The position numbers were made by a program, and so were the translations under genes. A stretch of 64,000 nucleotides of DNA from contig NC_077240.1 of the NCBI RefSeq assembly GCF_947179165.1, positions 32,797,001 through 32,861,000 of the forward strand, given 5' to 3'. This document shows, one piece after another, positions 12,448 to 24,749 of the stretch; position 1 is the first letter of the stretch; the number at the start of each line of letters is the position of its first letter. Below the pieces are notes generated by a model. It saw only the letters and a program-made list of their open reading frames with translations, was not told where the DNA came from and ran no database searches. The stretch comes from Solanum dulcamara (Eukaryota > Streptophyta > Magnoliopsida > Solanales > Solanaceae).

Positions 12448-13009
12448 TGTTATACCCCATTTTAACTCGAGGTCAAACGGTGTACAACATCTTGATGATT
12501 CCTAAATTATTTAAATTTAAGGAGTCGCCACCTAATTATTTTTAAGGTAAATTAGGATACCTAAATAATTGACAATTTTAATGCTAAAAAATGATCTCCG
12601 ATTAGTGGTCTACTTAGCTTATGAGATTCTAGATAAGGGTTCTAGTTATCCTAAAGGGAAGGGATTAGGCATCCTTCAAGATTCGTTAAAAATGATTACC
12701 GGCCAAACTTAGGTTTAGATTAAAACTATAAAAAGTTGTTCAAAAGTTTTAAAAATGAAGCTTAGTAATTACATGGAAAAAGATTTTTGAACTTGAAATT
12801 ATTAGGCAAATATTGCTTATTGCATGAAATAAGTGCGTGTTTAAATGCGGTATTTTTTACTAATAATTTAGTCTTAAATAAAAATATAGGTTTCTTTTAT
12901 TATGATGACTCATTTTAATTAAAAGTTCACAAATCTAAATATCTATTCAATGTTAGCTATTGCATTAGTGAGAACATATTCACATTATAAAAGCAAATTT
13001 AACATGTAA

Positions 13010-13989
13010 TGATAATGATAATAATAATAATACTAATAATAGTAGTAATAGTAATAATAGTAATACTAATAATAGTAATAATAATACTAATGATAGTAAT
13101 AATAATAACAACAATCATAATAACAATAATGCAACAATAACAATAACAATAATAATAGCCATAATAATAATAACAATGATAATAATAATAATAATAATAA
13201 TAAAGTATAATAATAATAATAACGGTAGTAAAAAAAATATATAATAATAATAATACAATAAATAATAATAATAATATGATAAATAATAAATATAATATGA
13301 TAAATAATAATAATAATAATAACAGTAAATAACAACAACAATAATAATAAATACGATAATGATGATAATAATAATAACGATAATAATAATAGTAATAATA
13401 AAAATAATAATAATGATTATAACAATAATACCATAATAATAATAACAATAATAATAATAATAGCCATAAAAATAACAATGATAATAATAATAATAATAAT
13501 AATAAAATATAATAATAACAATACTAACAGAAATAAAATATACTATTAATATTAATAATAAAAATAGTAAAATAAAAATATATATACTACTATTACTAAT
13601 AATAATAATAATACTAATGATAATAAAATATACTAATAATAATGATGATAATAATAATAACGAAAATAATAATAATAATAATAATAATAATACTAACAGT
13701 AAAAAAAAAATACAATTATAACTACTAATAATATTTATAACGAAAATAACAATACTAATAATAACACAATAATAATAATAATAATAATATTAGCAGTAAA
13801 CAAAATGTGCTAATAATAATGATAATAATAATTACGAAAATATTAATAATAGTAATAATAATAATAATGCTAACAGTAAATAAAATACTAATAATAATAA
13901 TAATAATAATAATAAAACGGTAATAATAAGAATATATACTACTACTAATAATAATAATAATAATAATAACAATAACAATAATAACAATG

Positions 13990-14040
<51 letters not shown>

Positions 14041-14113
14041 GAAAAATAAACATACTACTGCTTCTATTAATAATATTAATAATGAAAATAATAATATTAA
14101 TATGAATAACGAA

Positions 14114-14174
<61 letters not shown>

Positions 14175-14368
14175 GTAATACTAACAGAAAAATAAACATA
14201 CTACTACTTCTATTAATAATATTGATAGCGAAAATAATAATAATAATAATAATAGTAATAACAGAAAATAAAATATACTACTAACAATAATAGCAATAAT
14301 AATTAAAAAAAAAAATAATAACGACAATAATAATAATAATAATAACAATAGTAAAAATAATAATAAGG
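13010..14368. repeat. AAT/TAA microsatellite in T 3' LTR
   Basis: About 1.36 kb of TAA units interrupted by TAC, TAG, AAC, GAT and short AAAATA variants. The same array in the other LTR (31732-33049) is about 40 bp shorter, with indels of whole units. Confidence 0.95.
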
Positions 14369-14732
14369 ATATCGGCTCCATGTGAGGGAATGAAGATTAC
14401 ATTGAAACTCCATTTTTGCTCCCGAAGTGTTCATGCAAACAAAAAGAGAGTGACGAAATTAGGAGGCTAGCATTTTTTAGGATAATATTTAAGCATAATG
14501 ACAACGAAAAAAAAACAAAGGAACATGAAGTAAATATTACCTGTTGCAGGGCAGTGAACGGGGATGATTTGGTCATGAATCTATCCTCGTTTTTAAAAGT
14601 AAAGCTAAGTGCAAATTCAAAAATACTTTGAAAGAAATATTCAAAATCAGTGTAAGAGTTTTTTTTTTGTCTGCGTTTTTTTTTCTCCTGTCCGTGTAAG
14701 TGTAAGCCCCCCCTTTCCTTCTGTCAAATCCC

Positions 14733-14742
14733 TCTATTTATA
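14733..14742 (-). promoter_or_regulatory. TATA box of T 3' LTR
   Basis: The minus strand reads CTATAAATAG followed by AGGGATTTGAC, a strong plant TATA consensus, repeated at the same place in the 5' LTR (33416-33425). It fixes the transcription direction as minus and places the U3/R border near 14700. Confidence 0.65.
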
Positions 14743-15138
14743 GGGAGATGGAAATTAAAATAAAAATAAAAGTAAAACGGATGATTAAAATAATGCAGAG
14801 GGGGCAGAAATATAAAATAATGCGGAACGGCGGAAAAATAATAATTAATACGAAATGGGCGGAATATTTAAATAATGCGGAATGAGCGGATTATTAAAAT
14901 AATACGGAACGGCGGAAAATAATAATAAATACGAAATGGGTGGAATATTTAAATAATGTGGAATGGGGCAATATATTAAAATAATGTGGAATGAATATTA
15001 TAATATTATTATTTTGAATAGGTTGGCCGATGAATATATATATAATGGGTAAATAGTATTATTTGGTATATAAAGGGAAACACGCGTGGAATGTATGTTG
15101 GATGAGTAAAATTATTATTATAATAATGAGTGTTATTT

Positions 15139-15183
<45 letters not shown>

Positions 15184-15876
15184 GAATATATGTCTATATA
15201 TATGTACATCTTTTATATATATAGCCGATTATTATTATTAATTATTCATATATATATATATATTTATTTCTTTTATTTTATTACTAGTTATGCTCTTTTT
15301 TTTTTAAAGAAGACAAAATGTACATTAAATATATATATGTATGGGGAGATGGGAGGGGACAAGCATGGGTTAGTTAATTTAAAGTGTTTTCTCGAAAAAA
15401 GAAAAAGGGGGATGGGAAGGGGCATGCGCGGATATACATATATATATATATATATATATGGGGACGCGTGGTATAAATTAATATTATTTATTTTTATTTC
15501 ATTAATTATTTATTTTAAAAATAAAATCGGATTTGAATATATATATTTTGGAAAAGAGATATAATATTAATATGGGTATATGTGCAGTGGACAAGCGTGG
15601 AATAAAAAATGGTATAGGGATGAATTATTTATTATATATATATTTTTATTTTTATTTTTTTTAAAAAAAAAATCGGATGAAAGAATACATATTTTTTATT
15701 TTTTATACATATTTTTTTATTTTTTAAATAGGAATTCGGGTGAATATATATATATATATATATATTTAAAATGGACAAAGAATGATGGGCGGGGCACGCG
15801 TGGATTAAAATAATATTAATGTTTTAATTTTTATTAAAAAGATAAATAAAATATAATAATAAAAAAAATCGGATGA

Positions 15877-15926
<50 letters not shown>

Positions 15927-16132
15927 TGGAACAAAAGTGCGGCGGAAAATATATATATATATATATATATATTATTATATTCATTTTTCAAAATTATTTG
16001 GATGAAAAGAAAACAATTATATATTTTATTATTATTTAATGTTTATTATTATTTATTTTTTAAATAGGGGACAACGGGTGATGGGCATTATTAATATAGT
16101 ATTAATATAGGCATGTGTAGTAAATTAAAATA

Positions 16133-16165
<33 letters not shown>

Positions 16166-17102
16166 TTTTTATTATTATTATTATTATTTTTTTACGGAAG
16201 ATTAATATTATTTAATTATTTATTTATTTATTATTATTTTAAAAGAGGGACAAAAAGGTGTGCAGAATATTATTATTTTATTTTTAATTATTTTTATTTT
16301 CGGATGAATAAATAATATATATATATTTTTTAATTTCTTTATTTATTATTATTATTATTTATTTATTGATTTATTTATTTTTATTTTTTGATGAGGAGAT
16401 GGCATATATATTATTTGCGTGTTGTAGTATTAATGGAAGAATAAAAATAATAAAAAAAATTTGTTAATTCAATATTAATTATTTGTTATTTAGGAGAAGT
16501 AATGAAAACGTAAAATTAATTAGTGAAATTGGTCATCAAATTAGACGAATTAATTTACGATCTTCTTAATTTTAACAAAAGTAAAATGATTAACCTCATT
16601 GTAACTAATTATTAATTTACGAAATAATTAATTATGGTAAATAATAATTTTCTTTTTATAAGTCAAATTTAAATATTACTAAGAGATAATGACTATATAA
16701 CAAAAAAAAATGCATGTGTTATGAAGATAACAAATTATTTAAAATACACTTGAAAATATGCATGGTTTTATAAAAGCCAATTATTTTAATTTAATTAAAA
16801 TTGAAGAAGTCTAAAATTAAAATAAGATGAGTATGCATTAATTAATTAACAAACCTCTCATTTTTTACAAAGTAAATAATTAACTTCAGTTTAAATAAAT
16901 TAACTTGAAATATGAGTCTATTAATTAAAATTCAACTAATTAACAGAGCTATTTATTTTAAAAATAAAAATCTTTTGAAACAATTTTTTTTGAATAAATA
17001 ATAAAATATATTATATTCAAGAATTATTTTATAAATATATGTATATATATAGAGAGAGAGAGAAATTAATTTAAAATGATGATACCATATATGTATATTT
17101 TG

Positions 17103-17136
<34 letters not shown>

Positions 17137-17224
17137 TAATTTTATATATATATTTTATTATTATTGTATTATTATTATTATTTGTAAAAATTACGTTGTT
17201 GAGGGTAAAAATTGGGTGTCAACA

Positions 17225-17240
17225 GCTGTCCCTTTTTGAT
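17225..17240 (-). promoter_or_regulatory. Polypurine tract of T
   Basis: The minus strand reads ATCAAAAAGGGACAGC, abutting the LTR start TGTTGACACCC. It is the expected primer for plus-strand DNA synthesis in a minus-oriented element. Confidence 0.65.
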
Positions 17241-17929
17241 CGAAGACGATGAAAGAGTTTTTGGGCAAAGAAGTTGACATAATAGCTAATTTTGTCCCGG
17301 CCATCAATGTTGAAATGAAGTTTATGAAAAATGAAGCGAAGCAAAAGGGAGCGTATTGACAATATAAAGAGATAAAGTGGAATTAAAAACCTGAACTCGA
17401 CAAGGGGCGAGAATATTGAAAAGAACGAAGTAAAGCCTAACCCCAAAGAAATCATCCCAATAACGAATAATGGCGAGACTGAATTTTAAAACCGGAATTA
17501 TGGAAGTAGGTTGAGTAGAGTTCGAGAGTAGATTCATGACCATTGTTGGTGAGTTTGACTTTCCAACAAACATCCCCCGTTCACTGCTTAGAAACAATTC
17601 CACGTTATGCTGCGATTTCTGCAAAACTTAAACTTAATAAGACAATTAGTAAATATTAAATATAAAGCAATGTGCAATAAGCTTATGGGAATGACACCTC
17701 TAGGGTGCGAGTATATATAATGCGGCCTTGCGAACCGTAATGATTAAATAAAGCCTATGAAAATAGGGTTAGCCGATGACTCATGAGAATGATGTCTTTC
17801 AGCAATGATTAATGAAATGAGGCCTTAACCCAAATAATTTATGAAGATTGCAACTTCTCAAGTCAATGATTAATGAAAATAACGTCTTTGCAAATATTGC
17901 AACTTTTGCAAGCATTTTATACAATTGTA

Positions 17930-18620
17930 TTTAAAGCATTTGTGCAAAGCAGTAGAAAGTGATTGAAAGCCACATGGAGTGCAATAAAGCATTTGAATAT
18001 ATCAAAAAGTATTACTGCAGTGCATTTGAATATATCAAAAAGTATTAGTGCAGTGCATTTGAATATACTGGAAAGCATTAGTGCAGTGCATTTGATAATA
18101 TCGAAAGCATTTGTGCAGTGCATTTGAATATATTGTAAGCATTTGTGCAGTGCATTTGAATATATTGGAAAGCATTAGTGCAGTGCATTTGATAATATCG
18201 AAAGCATTTGTGCAGTGCAATTGAATATATTATAAGCATTTGTGCAGTGCATTTGAATATACTGGAAAGCATTTGTGCAGCGCGTTTGAATATATCGAAA
18301 ACATTTGTATAGTGCATTTGAATATATTGTAAGCATTTGTGCAGTGCATTTGAATATACTGGAAAGCATTAGTGCAGTGCATTTGATAATGTTTGAAAGC
18401 ATTTGTGCAGTGCATTTGATAATATCTGAAAGCATTTGTGCAGAGCATTTGATAATAATTGAAAGCATTTGTGCAGAGCATTTGATAATATTTGAAAGCA
18501 TTTGTGCAGTGCATTTGATAATAATTGAAAGTATTTGTGCAGTGTATTTGATAATAATTGAAAGCATTTATGCAGTGCATTTGAATATATTAGAAAAGCA
18601 TTTGGGCATGCATTTGAAGA
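17930..18620. repeat. Tandem array A, about 33-bp unit
   Basis: About 20 units of the form AAAGCATTTGTGCAGNGCAT followed by TTGATAATATTTG or TTGAATATATTG. Unit length is 31-33 bp with frequent variants. Overlapping frames here, such as 18175-18567, are products of the repeat. Confidence 0.92.
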
Positions 18621-18640
18621 AATTTCAAGATATTATGCAC

Positions 18641-19100
18641 TGCAATACCCGCATTAGAAAGGTGAGCACCTATGGAATGTAATGCAATACCCGTATTAGA
18701 AAGGTGAGTGCCTTTGAAATGTGCTGCAATACCCGCATTAGAAAGGTGAGCGACTATAAAATGTACTGCAATACCCGCATTAGAAGGTGGGTGCCTATGA
18801 AATGTGCTGCAATACCCGCATTAGAAGGTGGGTGCCTATGAAATGTGCTGCAATACCCGCATTAGAAGGTGGGTGCCTATGAAATGTGCTGCAATACCCG
18901 CATTAGAAGGTGGGTGCCTATGAAATGTGCTGCAATACCCGCATTAGAAGGTGAGTGCCTATAGAATGTGCTGCAATACCCGCATTAGAAGGTGGGTGCC
19001 TATAAAATGTGCTGCAATACCCGCATTAGAAGGTGGGTGCCTATGAAATGTGATGCAATACCCGCATTAAAAGGAGGGTGCCTATAGAATGTGCTGCAAT
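18641..19100. repeat. Tandem array B, 41-bp unit
   Basis: Eleven units begin TGCAATACCCGCATTAGAAG and continue with GTGGGTGCCTATGAAATGTGC. The central five are nearly identical, while the outer ones diverge, as expected from unequal exchange. Confidence 0.93.
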
Positions 19101-19110
19101 ATATGTTGTA

Positions 19111-19250
19111 TCCTATTAGAGGGTGGATGAACTCATATCCTATTTTATGGTGGATGAACCCATATCCTATTAGAGGGTGGATAAATCCATATCCTATTTT
19201 AAGGTGGATGAACCCGATATGTCCCATTTTAGGGTGGACTAACCCAATAT
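19111..19250. repeat. Tandem array C, about 29-bp unit
   Basis: Five loose units of TCCTATTTTAGGGTGGATGA followed by ACCCATA, directly after array B. Confidence 0.85.
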
Positions 19251-22200
19251 ATGATGCAAACTTGTAAATATGAATTTTGGTGCAATGCATTGAGATTAGT
19301 GCAATTTGTTTATAGTAGAAAACATTGATAATCTAATATGGAAGGCCTGTTGCAATGTCTTTGCAGTACTTAATATTCAAAATGCAGTGCAGAGCTCGGT
19401 GTACTGTCTTCATGAAAGCAAAATTCATAATATAGTCTTTGCAAGCTTGATGCAATGCCTTGTAGTAGCAATTATCCCACGTATAATGCCTCTTGTATTA
19501 GCAAACATTAACAGTGCAGTGTAGCATTAACAAAAATCCCTAGTGTGCTGCTCATAATTTAGGAACCTTCCACCTTGGTGACATTGATTTCCAAGAGATT
19601 TCTATGCTCAAAGAAAATTGTGAATTTCATATTTCATTCTTGATGATATTGCACCATTTGAATCTTGCGAATTATGGTTTGATGTTGGGCTTCATGGTGC
19701 TGTCATTCAAGAATAAATAAAAAATAGCCTCTGCATTACTCAAAGAAAATTTGTTAGTATAAAATAAAATGGTTGCCTTGCATTGAACCATGAAGTTTTG
19801 GCTTTGAATCTGCATTTCTTGTTGCTATGGCTTTGAAGCAATTATGGCGTGAATATGGCTCGTAATCATAACCTTTGTATTTTCGAAGGATTATAGGTCC
19901 TCTGCAAAGCTGTCCCAGTTTTGTTTTTGGAGAAAATAATTTTTTTTATTTTATCTAGACCGAACCCAACATGGGCGCCTACGTATCCCGCTACCAATGG
20001 GAATCAGGTCACACGTAGTTCATTGAAAAGTCTAGAAAGGATAGCAAAAGAGTAGGTAGAAGATGAGAGAGAAGGCATGGTTAAACAAATATTTTGAGTT
20101 GAGCCGGAAGCCTTAGTGGTGGTAGGAAGAAGGCTAAAGGTATTTTTCAGATTGACTAACACATTTCTTCGAACCACATTCTTCTCGTTATCATCATTTT
20201 GTGCTTGCACTAAACCCATATTGTTGTTGAATGCTTTCAATTCTTCTGTCATTATATTTTCCCTTAATGCAGATTCACAGCCAAAACAATATTCAATGCT
20301 AGACAAAAATAAAATAAAATTTTAGAAACGAAATAAAGTGTTAGCACATGAGAATATACAAATGAAGATAAAGTAAAAAAAAAATCACGATTTTGTAGAA
20401 TAAGAGCTCTAGACTAGAGAAAATGATCTAAGTTTAGAACGAATTAACGAGAAAGGTTGACTTATGTCAAACAAAAAAAAATGTAATATTTGGGTAAGCG
20501 CAGAGTAGGTATGCAGCAGGTCAAGAATAAAGCATTTAAGAGTGTGGTTAACAACTAATTAATGGATCTAATAAGGAAGGTTTTTTAATAGAAAATATGT
20601 CAATACGAATTTGTTGAAACGCTTGAGATTAAGATAATTGATAAGGAAATTATAATCAATCAAGTGCACAAGGATTGGACTTGCTAAATTGAAGGATTGC
20701 GAAAAAAAATAATCAATTTTAGTACTGGCGTATTAAAAATTATCGAAGATGGAAACAATGTCAATTGTAGACCTATGATATTCTCCTCGACTTGCATGCC
20801 AAAACTTGGAATTGGCGGATGCATAAAAGATAAATCTTGAAAATCCATTAATAGGAAAGACGCAAATATTTTGAATTAAGCAGATGAAAAATTGACAAAG
20901 TATTGCACTTGGACAATTTTTTAAATTGTGCAAAATAGATTTGGACACCTACTAATTTAAGAAGCAACAAATGGCGTGAAGATCACTAATAAATTGGAAG
21001 AGTTTGAGAGCATAAGCAAAACCTCCATGACTAGATTGAGTGCTAAATTATTTCTACACAATATGGAATTAAAGAAAAAATATTTTGTTGTTAAAAATAA
21101 AATTATATCCATAATAATCTAGAAAGGTAAAATTTGGCACGTGACTAGAAAAATTAGTAGTGAATCAATGTGCAAAAATTTCACACCTAATGATGAACAA
21201 TTAAGCCCATTTCAAAAGACTAAGAAAAAATAATTTAAAAGCAAGTTGCGGACAGGCATTGAAAGGGTCAAAGGAAGTAATTTTAAGATAATGACAAATT
21301 AAAATTAAAGGAAGAACATCTTAATTGAGGACGCTAAGAATTCGCACGAGTTTAAAATAATTACGATATTAAATGATGCTCTAGACTCGTTAAACATGCG
21401 GCAAACGTGAAAAATAATAATTATAAACATGACATAAAATTTATAATAGGTAATCAAATAAAGAGATAGAAAAATAATTTTCTCTTCTGTAAAAAAAACA
21501 AAGATGATGTTAGTAATAATTAATTAAATTCATGTTGCAAAAATAAAAAAAATTTCATATAAGTCACATAGAAAGCAAGCATGCAAATATTTATAAAGCA
21601 CATAACACAAGTATAATGCGTCCTAATATAGGTGACCTCTTTATGCCAGAGATCGGTCTAACGCGTATTTGAAAAATAAATGTGCCATAATATGTCATTC
21701 CATTGCTCTTTAATTAATTAAAAAAAATCTATCCCCAAAATTAAATACAAAAATAGAATTAAGTTTTATTACATGCCAACAATAATAATAAAATTCTCCA
21801 TCGCATCTAAAAATCTTCATTCCATTTACATGTTCATGGTTCAATCTCCACAAGATAAAAGCTTGTGATCTTCATAGCTATCTGCATCACAAAAGAATTA
21901 GTAATACCCTCCCTCTTAAAGTTTAATTAATTTAGATAAATGGTCCATATTCTGGCACAACTATTTTTCAAATAATGCACATACAAATGATAAAATCACT
22001 TGGGTCATGAACCCACTTGGACATTAGGATAAAGTTGACTAATGGACTTAATATACCAAGGATATTAAGCCTCCTATGTTAAATGATGCATGTCCTAAAA
22101 ATGTGTTGGTTTAGCTCTATTCTGGGTGAATTAAGAATGGGTTTACTAGACACAAGGTTCCCGAGCGGACAACTCGAGTGAGAAAGCTACGCGGCCACAC

Positions 22201-22346
22201 AGAAAAAAAATCTGGACACCCCGCGCATATGCCAACTCTCCTAAATTTGGATTTGGAAGAAAAATTTGTGAGTGCGCAAAACACACTTCACGTGTACGTG
22301 TGATCGTGTAAATTTTCCAGAACTGGAGGAAGTATGAACGAAATGA

Positions 22347-22351
22347 CAATT
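22347..22351. repeat. Target-site duplication CAATT, left copy
   Basis: Five bases before N. An identical CAATT stands at 30963-30967 after N. Confidence 0.92.
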
Positions 22352-24732
22352 TGTAATGACCCGTTAGGTCATTTTGAGAATGAGTCCTCCTCCTTTCAAA
22401 CGAGACCCTTCCCGTAAAATTTTAATTGGTTATTTGGACTATTCGGTAACTTTGGTTAATTAGTTGAGGGATAATTTTAGAGAATTAATTTAATTAATGG
22501 ACTAAAGTGTTAATTTATTTAATACCCTATACCACTTTTCTTATATTTATTAAAATAGGTTAGTAGAAATTGTAAATTTTAATACATAATTAATTTGAAA
22601 AAGGAAAAAAAAAAGAATTATATATATACATATAATCTGATGGCCTAATGCCATCAGATCTATCGAGAAGGAAGAAAAGCACGCCGCCGACGAACACACA
22701 AAAAAAAAATCGGAGAAAAACAATACGGAGGAAGAAAGAAAAGAAAGGAGAAAATAAAAATAAAGGAGAAGAGAAAAAATAGGAATTTTTAATTCCAAAG
22801 CGTCAAGGTAATTATTCTCATCCTTTCCATTAAATTTTTATGCAATTATGAACATATTTTTAGGGTATATTGGTGGAGAAACAATGTTGAAATAAAAAAA
22901 TATGACCCTAGGATTCTTCATATAAAATCTTGATTTGGGGGTCGAATAATGATCCGTTTTAGCTGAAATTTGACATGTGAGTTTATTTTATCATGAGTGA
23001 ACATAATCGGAAAGAAAATTTCAGATTTGACTTCAATGACATAGAATGAGCTAGTTCCTGAATTTTGATATATTAAAATAGATAATTAAATATTAGGTAT
23101 ATTACATATTATGAATTACCTTAAATTTATAATATTGGGGTTCTTGATTGCTGCTGCAACATGGGTGTAATTCTTTGGAATTATTGGATGACTAAATATT
23201 TGGCTACATTAGTGACTAATTAGGAGTAAAAATTATACGAATATTATTAATTGTTAATTGGAGGAATTAAGCCATAACTCTAGACTTGAAATTTTAAAAA
23301 AAATATAATATTTGACTTATTAATTGGCATCAAGATTTAGGAACTTGATTATAAACTTGTGTAAGTTTGGGGTCTAGGCTAGACATGGGTGTTGTTAGTT
23401 TTGAAATCTTATTGTGGTTAATTATTTGTTTAGATCATACTTATTTGGAAACCCAGCGAAAAGGGAAGGCTCGGGTCTCGGAGTAATTGCGTGATTATTT
23501 AAGGCAAGTGAATTTCTAAACCTCAGTTTAAGCTTATAGATGCTTGTATTTCTGTGTTATGTGTATTAGGAAGTAATAAGAATTAGACTGGATGATTGAC
23601 TATATGATTGACCTTAAAAAAATGGAGATGAGGGGTAGAAAATGGTGATCTAATGACATGTATTGGTGGAATTGATATGTTATGATTGTGGATTTATTTT
23701 GGACATGTGAAATGACTATGTTGATGTGAGATAGGAAAAATTATGGTTGTTGTCATATTATTATCGTGAATTATATGAACATGAATTGATTGCATTGGTT
23801 CTGACATATTGTGTTGAGATTGAAAATGATATGAAACAAAAGGGGTCGGGCCACACGCTCCGTGGCAGGTATTATGAAACAAAGGGGTCGGGCCACACGC
23901 TCCGTGGCAGGTATTATGAAATAAAGGGGTCGGGCCACACGCTCCGTGGAAGGATATATGTATTGAGGGGACGGGCCACACGCTCCGTGGCAGGTTACAT
24001 GGACAGAAATGTCCCCCATGGGTTCCGGACTGTGATTCAGCGGATGTGTACCGATAGGACAGACATGCATCATTTTATTGCATTGCATTGCACCTTTCTG
24101 ACATTTGTGAATTTGTGTTTACCCCTATATTGCTCTGTGTATGTTGAACTTGACTTGGTATGATTCATTGATGAGAATTTGTGGACTGTATTACTATTGT
24201 TATTGTACAAGTGTAGAGTTGGGCTGATTTTATGCAGGTTGTAGTTAAGGAGGTTCAGTTGGGAGGACAGGAGTACCTGTATCTATTAAGCTTTGCTTAG
24301 TTTTAGTTATCCACTTGCTGAGTACCGTGTTGTTTGGTACTCACCCCTTGCTTCCACACTTGTGTAGGTTGTGAGCCCGGACCTGCTTGAGCTCCTACTA
24401 TTTTCTACTACATCCGAGGTTATCATTTCGAGTGTTGAGGTAGCTGTTACATCCATCTAGCGGACACCTCTTACTCTTTTATTATGTTTTAGTCCTACTC
24501 TAGTGACAAAGACATTGTGACTGTATTTTCTTTCGTACTTCAGTAATTTATTAGTGGCTTGTATACGTGACAACCAGTCTTGGGGGATTTTGGAGATTAT
24601 TTATTTGTTTTTGACTAATTTAAACCTTATTTTATCTCAATTACTTCCGCATTTATTTTTCGTTGAGTTTTAGGCTGACTTGTCTCGGTGGGTTGAGATG
24701 AGTGCCATCACACCCGAATTTGGGTCGTGACA
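22352..24732 (+). repeat. N 5' LTR (2381 bp)
   Basis: Runs TGTAATGACCCG to GGGTCGTGACA. An inverted repeat AATGACC/GGTCATT with a 5-nt loop stands three bases in from the start. A TATA-like run near 22620-22635 precedes an ATCTGATGGCCTAATGCCAT segment and may be the promoter. A four-unit tandem repeat lies at 23842-23994. The plus-strand frame 23747-24163 and its minus-strand shadows overlap this repeat and lack support as genes. Confidence 0.92.
23842..23994. repeat. 42-bp tandem repeat in N 5' LTR
   Basis: Four units of GGGGTCGGGCCACACGCTCC followed by GTGGCAGGTATTATGAAACAAA. The last unit is diverged at its end. The copy in the 3' LTR is at 30072-30224; LTR P has three units at 59836-59946. 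Confidence 0.92.
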
Positions 24733-24737
24733 AAGAT

Positions 24738-24749
24738 GGTATCAGAGCC
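24738..24749 (+). promoter_or_regulatory. N tRNA-Met primer binding site
   Basis: TGGTATCAGAGC, a perfect 12-base match to the initiator tRNA-Met complement, five bases after the LTR end. Confidence 0.9.

Larger units (their letters stand above)
12448..17224 (-). repeat. T 3' LTR (4777 bp)
   Basis: On the plus strand it runs from TGTTATACCCC to GGTGTCAACA. Most of its length is microsatellite: about 1.36 kb of AAT-type repeat (13010-14368), then TA arrays and T-rich AT sequence. A compact GC-containing core at 14370-15000 has the TATA box and short repeated words (ATGCGGAACGGCGG, TACGAAATGGGCGG). Long Leu/Tyr/Ile or Asn frames are translations of the microsatellite and not genes. Confidence 0.9.
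17241..22351 (-). other. T interior, 3' part: non-coding
   Basis: No gag, protease, RT, RNase H or integrase motif was recognised in any frame. The stretch holds three tandem arrays (17930-19250) and a conserved-looking segment at 19960-20020 (CTACGTATCCCG and GAATCAGGTCAC). I recall that segment as common in Tat/Ogre-type plant repeats, but could not check it. The rest (20300-22340) is AT-rich with no structure that I can name. Confidence 0.65.

Noticed and set aside
12999..14381. Long frames rich in Leu, Tyr, Ile or Asn (also 31722-32877)
   Set aside because: They are translations of the AAT microsatellite in LTR T; all frames on both strands give homopolymer-like protein.
15130..16067. 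Tyr/Ile-rich frames over TA runs
   Set aside because: Produced by TA microsatellites inside LTR T.
18175..18567. Cys-rich 130-residue frame on the minus strand
   Set aside because: It is the translation of the 33-bp tandem repeat and has no domain or start context.
17930..19100. Regular repeats that look like a CRISPR array
   Set aside because: Units are contiguous without unique spacers, vary in sequence, and lie inside a plant retroelement.
23694..23981. His/Cys/Pro repeat peptide frames in N and P LTRs
   Set aside because: Minus-strand reading of the 42-bp LTR repeat.
24738..24749. tRNA-Met-like sequences as tRNA genes
   Set aside because: Only 12-15 bases that match the tRNA 3' end, each next to an LTR end or viral leader; these are primer sites.
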